A stretch of DNA of 64,000 nt from Virgibacillus_P tibetensis (GCF_036026595.1 NZ_JARZFX010000002.1:186001-250000), one strand, 5' to 3'. Positions 44,562-54,035 are shown, counted from the first letter of the stretch. Numbers and translations: made by a program. Notes: generated from the letters alone by a model not told the origin.

Positions 44562-46218
44562 ATTAGCTGCAGGTATTGCCTGCCTAGTCATTATCGCCTA
44601 CCTGCTTCCTTATTACATATTAGGCGAGGATACACATATTCGCGTGCATGATAATTTAGATTCCAATATCGTCTGGTATAAATTACTTGCAGAAAGCGGC
44701 CAGATATTCACTTTGTCAGACGTGGCTCTTCCGAATGTCATTAACGGCCTGCCAAGAAGTGCACTTCCATCCGGATTTGATGCGATGGTCTGGCTTTATA
44801 TCTTATTTGAACCAATGACCGCCTACGCTATTGGACAGACAATCATGCGCTTTGCTGCCTTCTTCGGGATGTATCTATTATTAAGACATCATTTTTTGCG
44901 GGAGGAAAAATTTACCCTTATCCAAATCGGTGCAGCTTTAGGTTTTGCACTTCTGCCTTATTGGCCATCCGGCATGTTGTCCATTGCTGGACTTCCGCTT
45001 GCACTGCATCTTTTATTAACAATAAGAAAACGAAGAAAAGATACACCGATTTATTACTGGATCGTCTTACTGATCATTCCATTCTTTTCAAACTTTGTTC
45101 TTACCTTTGTATTTTTCCTTGGTGTAATGGGATTGCTGTGGTTGATTGACTGGATCCGCATGAAATCTGTAAACTGGGTGTTTTTCAATGCTATTGCTGC
45201 AATGACATTTATTTATTTGGTGAAAAACTATCTTCTCATTACTTCTATGTTCTTTGACAATGATTTTAGATCTCATAGAGAAGAACTGAGTTTGGGTCAT
45301 AATACATTTCAAAGAAGTCTGGAGCTTTCCGTTGAAAACTTTTTATATGACCATACACACGACATGGCCGAACACTATTGGGTTATCGTCCCTGTTATTG
45401 GCATTGCATTTCTAATTGCATCAGTTCGGAACTTGAAGCCGTATATGCTACTTGGACTTTTTATCTTCAATGCTGCTTTATCGGTTTGGTATGCTTTTTG
45501 GTATTGGGAAGGTTTACGTGTAATAAAAGATACCTTTTCGATTGCAAATACGTTTAACTTCTCAAGAATTCATTTTTTCGATCCAGCAATTTGGTATATC
45601 TGCTTTGCCCTTGCGTTAGGAATACTCTGGAAACATTTGCCATTTGGCAAATGGATTGTTGCTATTTTGATCGTGATACAGTGCAGCATCGTCTTTCAAC
45701 TTAATGAAGAAGCTAAATATAGTAAAGTTGACTCACCAACATTCAAGGAGTTTTATTCTGAAGAGCTATTTGACGAAATAGAAGATTATATAGGAAGGGA
45801 CCAATCTGAGTACAGGATTGTCAGCATTGGAATGCATCCGACGATTGCGCAATTCAATGGTTTTTATACGTTGGATACGTACAATAACAGCTTCTCTTTA
45901 GATTATAAACATAGCTTCAAGGAAGTAATCCAAGGGGAACTGGATAAAAATGCTTCCCTTGAACGATATTTTGATACCTGGGGCGGAAGGTTATATATGT
46001 ATATCGCCGATCATGGTGAGGATTACATGTTTACCAAGGAACGAGATGGAGCGATCGAAGAGTTATCTATTAGTAAAGAAGCATTGGTTGACCTGGGTGG
46101 AGACTTTATTTTCTCTGCCGTACCAATTGAAAATTATAAGGAGCTGGGACTTGAGTTTGAAAAGAGTTTTGAAAAGGATGACCTACCCTGGGAGGTCAGG
46201 GTGTATCGTGTGGATTAG
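44524..46218 (+). CDS. Large polytopic membrane protein, probable GT-C glycosyltransferase (DUF6044/YfhO-like)
   Basis: A 564-residue protein with about ten to twelve helices up to residue 395 and an extracytoplasmic C-terminal domain of about 170 residues. The first loop, DTHIRVHDNLDSNIVWYK, contains an acidic cluster near the position used by GT-C enzymes for catalysis. The overall plan resembles DUF6044 and YfhO-type proteins that transfer sugars from undecaprenyl phosphate to teichoic or lipoteichoic acid. The start overlaps wecE by 38 bases, and it is the last gene of the operon. The acceptor polymer is unknown. Confidence 0.72.
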   Translation: MWSTIYTTITKNKLAAGIACLVIIAYLLPYYILGEDTHIRVHDNLDSNIVWYKLLAESGQIFTLSDVALPNVINGLPRSALPSGFDAMVWLYILFEPMTAYAIGQTIMRFAAFFGMYLLLRHHFLREEKFTLIQIGAALGFALLPYWPSGMLSIAGLPLALHLLLTIRKRRKDTPIYYWIVLLIIPFFSNFVLTFVFFLGVMGLLWLIDWIRMKSVNWVFFNAIAAMTFIYLVKNYLLITSMFFDNDFRSHREELSLGHNTFQRSLELSVENFLYDHTHDMAEHYWVIVPVIGIAFLIASVRNLKPYMLLGLFIFNAALSVWYAFWYWEGLRVIKDTFSIANTFNFSRIHFFDPAIWYICFALALGILWKHLPFGKWIVAILIVIQCSIVFQLNEEAKYSKVDSPTFKEFYSEELFDEIEDYIGRDQSEYRIVSIGMHPTIAQFNGFYTLDTYNNSFSLDYKHSFKEVIQGELDKNASLERYFDTWGGRLYMYIADHGEDYMFTKERDGAIEELSISKEALVDLGGDFIFSAVPIENYKELGLEFEKSFEKDDLPWEVRVYRVD

Positions 46219-46252
46219 GATACAGTATAGGAAGCATACAGCCACGGTTTCC

Positions 46253-46277
46253 GGCTGAGAGTGGAAGACTCTCGGCC
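46253..46277 (+). terminator. Hairpin downstream of the glycosylation operon
   Basis: GGCTGAGAGT GGAAG ACTCTCGGCC is a 10-bp stem (one G-U) 34 bases after the last gene. No T run follows, so it may stabilise the mRNA end rather than terminate. Confidence 0.4.
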
Positions 46278-46371
46278 AGCTGCTAGCTGCTACGCCTAGT
46301 AGTAGAACTAAAATACAAGCCTATTAATAGCTGCAATTATAGATTATAATAGCTTTAGGAGGTGAAACAGT

Positions 46372-46686
46372 ATGGAAAAACATGAACTGAATGAGGTCTT
46401 AAATGCCCTTAAACAATATTCGGGGGAAATAACTTCGAAAATGGGTCAAATACAATCTGAGCTTGAAAACCGTATAGATCACGCGAAAGTTGAGCTTGAG
46501 AATCGTTTGGATCATGTAAAAGTTGAGCTTGAGGATCACATGGATGAACGCTTCGATCGACTTGAATCTAAGTTCGATGGAATGCGTGTGGAGTTAACGG
46601 AAACTCAGGAAACGGTCGACTTTCTTTCCAGCAAAAATGTGCAGCATGAGAAAAAGCTTCGCAAATTCTACCACCAACAATCCTGA
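46372..46686 (+). CDS. Small coiled-coil protein of unknown function
   Basis: A 104-residue, highly charged helical protein. Residues about 28-60 contain a tandem unit of 12 residues (ELENRIDHAKVE, ELENRLDHVKVE, then ELEDHMDERFDR), giving a heptad-like coiled coil. No signal peptide, Cys or known domain is visible. AGGAGGTG stands 7 bases before the ATG, so the gene looks real and well translated. Small proteins of this type are common and unassigned in Bacillaceae. Confidence 0.7.
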   Translation: MEKHELNEVLNALKQYSGEITSKMGQIQSELENRIDHAKVELENRLDHVKVELEDHMDERFDRLESKFDGMRVELTETQETVDFLSSKNVQHEKKLRKFYHQQS

Positions 46687-46740
46687 TCCTTCAGCAAAAA
46701 TTAACTTCTAACCTAGTAGTACTTACCTTTTGACCTTTAA

Positions 46741-46778
46741 AAAAGTTCCCCACTAGCATCAGCTACTGGGGAACTTTT
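46741..46778. terminator. Bidirectional intrinsic terminator
   Basis: AAAAGTTCCCC and GGGGAACTTTT make an 11-bp perfect stem with A/T tracts on both sides. It serves the coiled-coil gene and the convergent dehydrogenase gene. Confidence 0.85.
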
Positions 46779-46779
46779 A

Positions 46780-47856
46780 TTACTGATTAGTATATGTCCT
46801 AAGTTTTTCAACAAAACGATCGCCGACTTCTGCTGTGGAGAAACTACCTCCCAGGTCCGGCGTAAGATGCTCTGTTTCTTTAAGAAGGTCTTTAATCGTT
46901 GATAGAACTATCTCACCCCATTTTTCTTCTCCAAAGAAGTCCAGCATTTGACTGACGGACCATATAGCTGCAATTGGATTTGCAATCCCTTTTCCAGCTA
47001 TATCTGGTGCCGATCCATGGACGGGCTCAAACATGGATGGAAACTCTTTTTCCGGATTAACATTGGCCCCTGTCGCAAGGCCCATTCCTCCAGTAATCGC
47101 AGCTCCAATGTCTGTCAATATATCGCCGAATAGATTGGATGTAACTACAACTTCAAACCTCATAGGATCTGTTACAAAATACAAGCTGGCTGCATCAACA
47201 AGGTAAGAGTAGGTCTCTACTTCTGGATATTCCTTCCCTACTTCTTCAAAAACTTCATCCCAGAATACCATCGAATAATTCAAGGCATTTCCTTTGCTTA
47301 TACTTGTTAGTGTCCTGTTAGAATTACTTGCTTCCTCATAAGCATAACGAATGATCCGCTCGGTTCCTTTTCTGGAAAATACACCTGTCTGTAAAACCAC
47401 CTCTTCTGGCTTTCCTTTAAATAACCAATCCCCAGCACCCGCATATTCACCTTCACTGTTTTCCCGAATAACCAGAAAATCAATATCCTCTCCGGTCCTG
47501 TTCTTTAATGGTGTTAAGGAGTCGTTTAAAAGTGTTATTGGTCGTATATTTACATATTGATCAAATTGCTTTCTAATCTGCAAAAGGAGGTCCCATAGTG
47601 AGATATGATCAGGAACTCCCGGATAACCAACAGCCCCTAAATAGATCGCATCAAAATTTTTTAATTTATCAATTCCATCATCAGCCATCATTTTTCCGTG
47701 TTCCAAGTAGTACTCACAGCCCCAGGGGAATTCCGTAAAGGAAAATGAGATATTCGCATCGATTTCTTCAATTGCCTTCAGAATTTTTACGCCTTCTGCC
47801 ACTACTTCTGGACCAATTCCATCTCCTGGTATTAAAGCTATATTGAATGTCTTCAT
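46780..47856 (-). CDS. Tartrate/D-malate dehydrogenase-type beta-decarboxylating dehydrogenase
   Basis: A 358-residue member of the isopropylmalate/isocitrate dehydrogenase superfamily. The N-terminal IPGDGIGPEVVAEGVKIL, the substrate motif LLLQIRKQFDQYVNIRP, VIRENSEGEYAGAG, and GSAPDIAGKGIANPIAAIWS near the end are typical of TtuC/DmlA/YcsA enzymes. Those oxidise D-malate, meso-tartrate or isopropylmalate with NAD and Mn. LeuB itself would normally lie in a leu operon. Here the enzyme follows an NhaC antiporter gene by 57 bases, suggesting a hydroxydicarboxylate substrate. GGAAAGGGG precedes the ATG. Confidence 0.85.
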   Translation of the reverse strand: MKTFNIALIPGDGIGPEVVAEGVKILKAIEEIDANISFSFTEFPWGCEYYLEHGKMMADDGIDKLKNFDAIYLGAVGYPGVPDHISLWDLLLQIRKQFDQYVNIRPITLLNDSLTPLKNRTGEDIDFLVIRENSEGEYAGAGDWLFKGKPEEVVLQTGVFSRKGTERIIRYAYEEASNSNRTLTSISKGNALNYSMVFWDEVFEEVGKEYPEVETYSYLVDAASLYFVTDPMRFEVVVTSNLFGDILTDIGAAITGGMGLATGANVNPEKEFPSMFEPVHGSAPDIAGKGIANPIAAIWSVSQMLDFFGEEKWGEIVLSTIKDLLKETEHLTPDLGGSFSTAEVGDRFVEKLRTYTNQ

Positions 47857-47913
47857 TGTTTCCCCTTTCCCCTTTCCCTTTTCTTACTATACTTCTGCTT
47901 CGGTGTTGATTTA

Positions 47914-49467
47914 TTAAGCACTCATCCTGCTTTCCGGCTCCATGTATTTCTTTTCATGCCTGTTCCCCAAGTATCGAAGGACGAAAAACTGAATAACAAT
48001 ACCTGCAATTAACAACACGATACTACTTCCTATCAAGGTGTACGATAGATACAGCAACCCTGAAATACCGGCTGGAACAAGTGCATATGGTATTTGTGTT
48101 CTTACATGGGCAATGTGATCCGATCCCGCAAATATGGAAGCCATTACCGTAGTATCTGAAATAGGTGATACATGATCCCCAAAGATTGCTCCCGCGAAAA
48201 TAGCACCGATAATAATAGGAAGCAGATCCGTTCCACCAATTGTATAGGCTAACGGGATTGCAAGTGGTGTAAGAATTGACATCGTTCCCCATGAAGTACC
48301 TGTTGCAAAGGCAATAAACATTCCAACAACAAAAATTAAAAATGGCAATAATGCTGCAGTCATCCAACCTTCTGTAGCTCCTACAACAAATTCTGCTGTG
48401 CCGAGCTCAGAGGTAACCGTTCCAATTGACCAGGCCAACACAATGATTACAAGTGCTGGAAGCATTGTACGTATACCTCCCAACAATGTATCTTCACATT
48501 TTTTCAGACCCATTCCTTGAATCAATCCCAGAATGATTCCTACAGCTGTCATTGCGAATGCACCCCAGGTTAATGCGACAGAAACATCGGTATCTGCTAA
48601 AGCATCCATCATGGATTTCCCTGTAGCTCCTCCACCGGAATACCATAATCCCCATATACTAACTGAAATAAGTGTTACAAGAGGAAGGATAAAGTTCCAC
48701 ACACTTCCTCCTTCTTTTCTATGAGGTTCACCCAAATCCTGCTCTACGGATGACAAAGGTGTAGAGCCATCGGCAATCAATTTCCCTGTATCCAGAGCTC
48801 TTTTTTCCGCATGTGCCATTGGTCCAAAGTCCTTACCAAGAATAATCATCGGAACTGCTGCAAGACATAGAATTGCGTAGAAGTTCCACGGAATAGATTG
48901 TAAGAAAGCGAAATATGGCTCTACCCCTATGATACCGACACTGGCGACAGCAGCGGCAATCAAAGAAACCTGAAAACCGATCCAATCGGAAACCGGCCCT
49001 ATGGTAGCCATTGGAGCTGCAGTTGTATCAAGAACATAGGATAATTTCTCCCTAGATACTTTATGTTTCCCAGTAATATCTTTTGAAGCATTTCCCACTA
49101 TCACAGAGTTCACGTAATCATTAAAGAAAACTAGTATTCCTAAGAAGTATGGTAAAAAAAGCACTCTTTTTCTCGTGGTTAATCTTTTCTCCAATACCCT
49201 GATTAGCCCTTCAGAGCCACCTGTTTTAAACATAAATGCAGCCCCGGTACCAAGTAATGCAGTCATAACGAGAAAGCGTGCATTCCAAGGATCTATCATT
49301 ACATCCTTCATCCATGTAAAGGTTATTCCAACCGCAGAAAACGGATTTCCGCCTACAGCAATCACGCCACCAACCCATACACTTATGAAGAGAGAAAACA
49401 ATACCCGTCTTGTAACAATTGCCAGCACTACCGCAACAATTGGTGGTACGATAGATAAAAAATCCAT
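47914..49467 (-). CDS. NhaC family Na+/H+ antiporter (second paralogue)
   Basis: A 517-residue polytopic protein sharing the landmarks of the antiporter at 4106-5656 (VPPIVAVVLAIVTRRVLFSL, TTAAPMATIGPVSDWIGFQ, GDHVSPISDTTVMASIFAG). Its linkage to a tartrate/malate-type dehydrogenase suggests a Na+/H+-coupled organic-anion exchange, as in malate-lactate antiporters of the same family, rather than general sodium homeostasis. GGGGGAA precedes the ATG. The upstream gap to the racemase gene (271 bases) holds nothing recognisable. Confidence 0.86.
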   Translation of the reverse strand: MDFLSIVPPIVAVVLAIVTRRVLFSLFISVWVGGVIAVGGNPFSAVGITFTWMKDVMIDPWNARFLVMTALLGTGAAFMFKTGGSEGLIRVLEKRLTTRKRVLFLPYFLGILVFFNDYVNSVIVGNASKDITGKHKVSREKLSYVLDTTAAPMATIGPVSDWIGFQVSLIAAAVASVGIIGVEPYFAFLQSIPWNFYAILCLAAVPMIILGKDFGPMAHAEKRALDTGKLIADGSTPLSSVEQDLGEPHRKEGGSVWNFILPLVTLISVSIWGLWYSGGGATGKSMMDALADTDVSVALTWGAFAMTAVGIILGLIQGMGLKKCEDTLLGGIRTMLPALVIIVLAWSIGTVTSELGTAEFVVGATEGWMTAALLPFLIFVVGMFIAFATGTSWGTMSILTPLAIPLAYTIGGTDLLPIIIGAIFAGAIFGDHVSPISDTTVMASIFAGSDHIAHVRTQIPYALVPAGISGLLYLSYTLIGSSIVLLIAGIVIQFFVLRYLGNRHEKKYMEPESRMSA

Positions 49468-49738
49468 GTAGTTCCCCCATTTCAGTTTATTTTTTGATTT
49501 TTTTCTAAAAATATTCGGAAGGTAACTCTATCTTCGATTACTCAGTACAAATACTTAACAGAATCCAGTGAATTATTTTTGTGGTTACTCGTCCCTCCTA
49601 ACGATTTGCCGCTTTTTCTTAGATAACATGGTGTTCGCAGAGATTTTGTGCGAAGGTCTTCGTTGCACTAATCCAGAGAGGTAAGTTATGTTAATACCAA
49701 ATGACGTCACAATTTATATCTCTATAGCAACAAACCAC

Positions 49739-50875
49739 CTAGATATAAACTCTCCTGATACGTTCCATCAAACTGGAGACTACCTCGTCTACTATACTGT
49801 CCATCCATTCTGCTACTTCTAGTGTTGTAATTTCATGATCACCCTGCCTGCCAATCAATACAACTTCATCTCCTTCCCTGACACCCGGAATATGGGTAAC
49901 GTTAATTAACGTTTGATCCAATGATATCGTGCCCACAATCTTGGCTCTTTGCCCTCCAACGAGCATTTCCCCCTTAGTCGAAAACGCACGTTTGTATCCA
50001 TCTCCATGGCCGATAGGTACAACAGCTATTTTTTCGGTGGAAGTAGTTACATAGCTCCCACCGTAGCCTATAGGGGTATTTGGTGGAAGCTCGCGGACAT
50101 GAATAAGCTTTGATTTTAGTTTCATTACCCCTTTTAATGAAATGATATTCTGTTGACGTGGAGCAGGATGGTGCCCAAACAATGCAACTCCAGCTCTCAC
50201 CATATCAAGATGCATATCTGGTCGTTCCATGGCAATTGTTGAGCCACCGACATGACGAACTGGAAAATGATAGCCATGTTTATTAAGTGTCATTACCGTA
50301 TCCATGAATAAAGCAAATTGCTGTTCGGTCGTAATCCAATCACCGTCGTCTGCACATGAAAAATGTGTATATATACCTTCCCATTTCAATCCTGGCAACG
50401 TACAGCACGCCTCACAAAAATAAAGTGCTTGTTCAGGAGCTACACCAAAACGATGCAGTCCTGTGTCTATTTTCAAATGACAATTGGTAGTTCTCCCTTG
50501 CTTGACAGCTTCTTTACTGAGCACATATGCAAATTGTTCTGTAGAAATGGAAGCTGTTAATTCATATGTAACAATATCCGCTGCCTGTTCAGTAGTGACC
50601 GAACTAAGAATGTGTATAGGCACCTTAATCCCGTTTTCACGGAGCAGAACGCCTTCTTCTACGGTTGTTACACCAAGGCGTTTTGCTCCGCATTTTACAG
50701 CTTCATGGCTAATTGGAACGATCCCATGTCCATAGGCATTTGTTTTTACTACTGCTAGAAGTACGCTACTTTTAGATAGCAGCTTTGTTAAATTACTTAT
50801 ATTTTCACTGAAGGCAGCCAGATCAATCTCCGCTGCAGTAGGGCTGTGTGATAAACTATTTACTGAATGCACCAC
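49739..50875 (-). CDS. Alanine racemase family protein
   Basis: A 378-residue fold-type III PLP racemase. PLP Lys44 is in VVKTNAYGHG, the region YTHFSCADD is conserved, and the catalytic Tyr lies in IGYGGSYV in the second domain. The GTG start follows GGGGGGAT. It is the last gene of a catabolic operon (M20 enzyme, EutB, Dat), which argues for a dedicated role beyond cell-wall D-Ala supply; a house-keeping alr would be expected elsewhere in the genome. It might racemise alanine formed by a pyruvate-dependent transaminase or another product. That assignment is inference. Confidence 0.82.
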   Translation of the reverse strand: MVHSVNSLSHSPTAAEIDLAAFSENISNLTKLLSKSSVLLAVVKTNAYGHGIVPISHEAVKCGAKRLGVTTVEEGVLLRENGIKVPIHILSSVTTEQAADIVTYELTASISTEQFAYVLSKEAVKQGRTTNCHLKIDTGLHRFGVAPEQALYFCEACCTLPGLKWEGIYTHFSCADDGDWITTEQQFALFMDTVMTLNKHGYHFPVRHVGGSTIAMERPDMHLDMVRAGVALFGHHPAPRQQNIISLKGVMKLKSKLIHVRELPPNTPIGYGGSYVTTSTEKIAVVPIGHGDGYKRAFSTKGEMLVGGQRAKIVGTISLDQTLINVTHIPGVREGDEVVLIGRQGDHEITTLEVAEWMDSIVDEVVSSLMERIRRVYI

Positions 50876-50918
50876 AATGCCATCCCCCCAAATTTTTCAT
50901 AAGATGTTAACTAATTAA

Positions 50919-51770
50919 TTAAATGCTTTTCACATCCTGTTTATAAAGGGATCGGAATTCCTCTACGATTCTCTTTGTTGTTTCTCCTGGTACGCCTGAC
51001 CCAATTGTATGTTGGTCTACTTTCAAAATTGGAACCACATCGAGTTTTGTTGCTGTTACAAATACTTCATCTGCATCGAGCAGTTCAGTGACTGTATAAG
51101 TTTCTTCATTTACAGTTATATTCAATTTCTTGCATAGCTGTAGTATCTTTTTCCTTGTAATTCCATTTAGAATATAATTGTCAGCCGGGTGGGTATACAA
51201 CTCACCATTTTTAACAATAAAGACATTCGATGCGCTCGCTTCCGTTACCGTTTCCCCACGATGGAGAATTGCTTCAATACTTCCATTCTCAACCGCTTTT
51301 TGCTTGGCCAGCACGTTCGGGAGTAGATTAAGTGTCTTAATATCACAACGGAGCCAGCGTATGTCCTCTGTTAGCACAGCTGTCGCACCTTGATCTTCGA
51401 TATCAGTCATTCGTTCCTCAGCCCTCGTGTAAGCGATAGTTACTGGTGCTACTGCTGCGTCTGGGAATTCATGCCACCGTGGTGATGCACCTCTTGAAAC
51501 CTGCATATAAATAATTCCCTCTTCAAGCTCATTTATTGAAACTAGTTGGTCAAGCTTGCTTTTTAAATCTTCCACCGAACTTGGTAAGGAGAGCTGAACT
51601 TGTTCAGCACTTCTTACCAGTCTCTCTAAATGGTCATCCAATAATAATGGCTTGCCATCATAAACACCGATTACCTCATAAATCCCATCACCAAATTGGT
51701 AACCGCGGTCTTCTATATTAATGACATCTTTCCTATCCATAATTTGATCGTTAAATAACATTTTGTTCAC
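50919..51770 (-). CDS. dat: D-amino-acid transaminase
   Basis: A 283-residue class IV PLP aminotransferase. PLP Lys145 in RCDIKTLNLLPN stands at the same position as in the Bacillus D-Ala transaminase. EDRGYQFGDGIYEVI at the start and EASASNVFIVKNGEL are family marks. It exchanges the amino groups of D-Ala and 2-oxoglutarate to give pyruvate and D-Glu. With the adjacent racemase it could shuttle amino nitrogen from L-Ala. The GTG start follows AGGAGAGG by 6 bases, and the gene lies 29 bases after eutB. Confidence 0.9.
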   Translation of the reverse strand: MNKMLFNDQIMDRKDVINIEDRGYQFGDGIYEVIGVYDGKPLLLDDHLERLVRSAEQVQLSLPSSVEDLKSKLDQLVSINELEEGIIYMQVSRGASPRWHEFPDAAVAPVTIAYTRAEERMTDIEDQGATAVLTEDIRWLRCDIKTLNLLPNVLAKQKAVENGSIEAILHRGETVTEASASNVFIVKNGELYTHPADNYILNGITRKKILQLCKKLNITVNEETYTVTELLDADEVFVTATKLDVVPILKVDQHTIGSGVPGETTKRIVEEFRSLYKQDVKSI

Positions 51771-51799
51771 TGTTAACCTCTCCTTTGCTTTTACTAATC

Positions 51800-52783
51800 T
51801 CAGGTTGTGAGATTATACTGATGTGCTATATCTGCGATCACTGACGTATCCACACTAGAACCACTGATTACAACTGCAACATGGGATCCTAACTTAACTT
51901 TATCAGCTAAAACAGCTCCGATACCCGCAGCTGCTGCGCCTTCAATTACCATCCGATGCTTATCTAGCATAAAATTCATTCCAGCAGCAATCTCTTCTTC
52001 ACTTACTAATAAAATATCATCGACCACTCGCTGTACCAGTTCGAAGGTGTATTGATTAGCTAATCCGATTCCCCCTAGTAAACTATCAGCCAACGTATCC
52101 TGTTCTTTTATCGTAATCGGTTTGCCCGCCTCAATGCTTTCATACATCGTTGCGCCTTTGTCGGTTGATACGCCTATTATCTGAATACTTGGGTCGGTAG
52201 ACTTTAAAGCTACTCCCAGCCCCGAGTGAAGTCCACCACCGGATAAGCCACCGATAACGGTATCTATTTCAGGCAATTCTTCCAGCAGCTCAAGCCCAAT
52301 CGTCCCTTGCCCTGCAATAATAGAAGGATCATCAAACGGGTGAATAACGGTAAGGCCCTGCTCTTTTTCCAGTTCATAACTGCGCTGTTCTGCATCATCT
52401 TGAGACTCACCATATATTTCTACTTCTGCCCCTGATTGTTTTAACGCATCCACCTTCGCTTTCGGAACTCGCTTGGATATACAAATTACTGCTTTAATAC
52501 CTATTTGTTGAGCCAGATAAGCTACACTCATACCGAAGTTCCCGGTAGAAAACGTCGTTACCCCACGACTTTTCTCTTCAGATGTTAGGCTTAGTATCTT
52601 ATTTGCTGCTCCCCTGATTTTAAAGGAACCGCTTACATTTAAGTTTTCCAGCTTCAAATGAACAGATGTTCCGGCGATCTCAGATAATGCTGGTGAATAA
52701 ATTAATGGGGTTCTGTTTATAAATGGTGTAATTCGCTTTCGAGCTATCCATATATCACGCAGTGTAACAGTTGATTCTGGCAT
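51800..52783 (-). CDS. eutB: Hydroxyectoine-utilisation dehydratase EutB-like PLP enzyme
   Basis: A 327-residue fold-type II PLP enzyme related to threonine dehydratase and 3-hydroxyaspartate dehydratase. PLP Lys55 is in SGSFKIRGAANK. The group-specific blocks PFDDPSIIAGQGTIGLELLE, GLSGGGLHSG and DTLADSLLGGIGLANQYTF match EutB proteins of ectoine loci rather than IlvA/TdcB. The loop after the Ser-Thr-Gly-Asn is NFGM instead of NHGQ. In ectoine gene clusters EutB is linked with hydroxyectoine breakdown. GGGGGAG precedes the ATG. Confidence 0.85.
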   Translation of the reverse strand: MPESTVTLRDIWIARKRITPFINRTPLIYSPALSEIAGTSVHLKLENLNVSGSFKIRGAANKILSLTSEEKSRGVTTFSTGNFGMSVAYLAQQIGIKAVICISKRVPKAKVDALKQSGAEVEIYGESQDDAEQRSYELEKEQGLTVIHPFDDPSIIAGQGTIGLELLEELPEIDTVIGGLSGGGLHSGLGVALKSTDPSIQIIGVSTDKGATMYESIEAGKPITIKEQDTLADSLLGGIGLANQYTFELVQRVVDDILLVSEEEIAAGMNFMLDKHRMVIEGAAAAGIGAVLADKVKLGSHVAVVISGSSVDTSVIADIAHQYNLTT

Positions 52784-52822
52784 CCTACTCCCCCTCTAAC
52801 GCTGGACTGTCGCTTAAGTTAC

Positions 52823-54019
52823 TTATTTACGATTTTTTAAAAACCTGGCTACTGCCCCTTCCAATATAGCCACACCGACTGGGAGGACACGTTCATCAAT
52901 ATCGAAATTTGGTGTATGAAGGTCTCTGACTTTCCCATCTGATACTGCACACCCAAGAAAGAACATCGCTCCTGGTATTGCCTGGGTCATATGTGCAAAG
53001 TCTTCTCCCCCAAGTCCAAAAGGAGTATTTAACATTTTATAATCAGGATAAAGATCCGTGATAGTTCGCCTTAGTAATTCATTAACCACCGGATCATTTT
53101 TTAATGCAGGATCTTCAGGTGTTATTTTTAATTGATATTCCCCACCTAAAGCATGGACTACGGAAAATGCTTTCTCTAATTCAGCATGCAAAATGGTCCG
53201 GACATTAGGATCATAGCTGCGGATCGTCCCGTTCATCGTTACTTCTGAGGGAATAACATTGCTGGCTGAACCACAATGAACACTTCCAAGACTAATTACC
53301 GCTGGTTCCAGTGGAGATATACGTCGTGCGACTACCCCGTGCAGTGCCTGCAATAAAGGGCCAAGCATCCAAATAGGATCTGTGCCTAGATGGGGATATG
53401 CGCCGTGACCACCAGTCCCGGATATGACAGCTTCGAAAACATCCACATTAGCCATACTATAGCCATCGTGAACCTTCACTTCACCAAGCTCATTTTCCGG
53501 ACTCATATGGAGGGCAATGACACAATCAACGTTATCCAGGGCTCCTGCCTGAATCATATACGGCGCTCCAGTTGATCCATGCTCATCTGCCATTTCCTCT
53601 GCTGGCTGAAATAAAAACTTAACTGTCCCATGCATTTCTCCATTTTCAAACTTTTTTCCAAGCAAGGTAGCGGTCCCCAAAGCAATCGCTGTGTGAGCAT
53701 CATGCCCACATGCATGCATGACACCTTCATTCCTGGATTTGTAGTTATGGTTATTTTCTTCATAAATTGGCAATGCATCTATATCTGCCCGTAGTGCAAT
53801 CGCTGGACCTGAACCTGAAGAAAGTGTTCCAACAACCGCAGTGGGATAGCCTACTTCTGTTTCCACCTTCATACCAGGAACTTTCCCCAGCTCCTGGACA
53901 ATGAACTGAGCTGTTTCTACTTCCTGAAAACTTACCTCTGGATTCATATGGAGCTTACGACGCCATTCAATCAACTGGGAAGTTATCTCTTCTATACTTA
54001 AAACCATTGCATTGCTCAC
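52823..54019 (-). CDS. M20 family amidohydrolase, candidate N-acetyl-diaminobutyrate deacetylase
   Basis: A 398-residue zinc amidohydrolase of the aminoacylase/hippurate hydrolase group. Metal sites are in GVMHACGHDAHTAIALGTA, EEMADEHGSTG and GGEDFAHM; the satellite dimerisation domain lies in between. Canonical ectoine clusters use DoeB, an M14-like deacetylase, to remove acetate from N-acetyl-2,4-diaminobutyrate, and no DoeB is visible here. This M20 enzyme sits where DoeB would be expected and has the right chemistry, so substitution is a reasonable inference. The GTG start is 7 bases after GGGGGG. A strong terminator hairpin lies just upstream. Confidence 0.85.
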   Translation of the reverse strand: MSNAMVLSIEEITSQLIEWRRKLHMNPEVSFQEVETAQFIVQELGKVPGMKVETEVGYPTAVVGTLSSGSGPAIALRADIDALPIYEENNHNYKSRNEGVMHACGHDAHTAIALGTATLLGKKFENGEMHGTVKFLFQPAEEMADEHGSTGAPYMIQAGALDNVDCVIALHMSPENELGEVKVHDGYSMANVDVFEAVISGTGGHGAYPHLGTDPIWMLGPLLQALHGVVARRISPLEPAVISLGSVHCGSASNVIPSEVTMNGTIRSYDPNVRTILHAELEKAFSVVHALGGEYQLKITPEDPALKNDPVVNELLRRTITDLYPDYKMLNTPFGLGGEDFAHMTQAIPGAMFFLGCAVSDGKVRDLHTPNFDIDERVLPVGVAILEGAVARFLKNRK

Positions 54020-54035
54020 ATTCCAGCCCCCCTTT

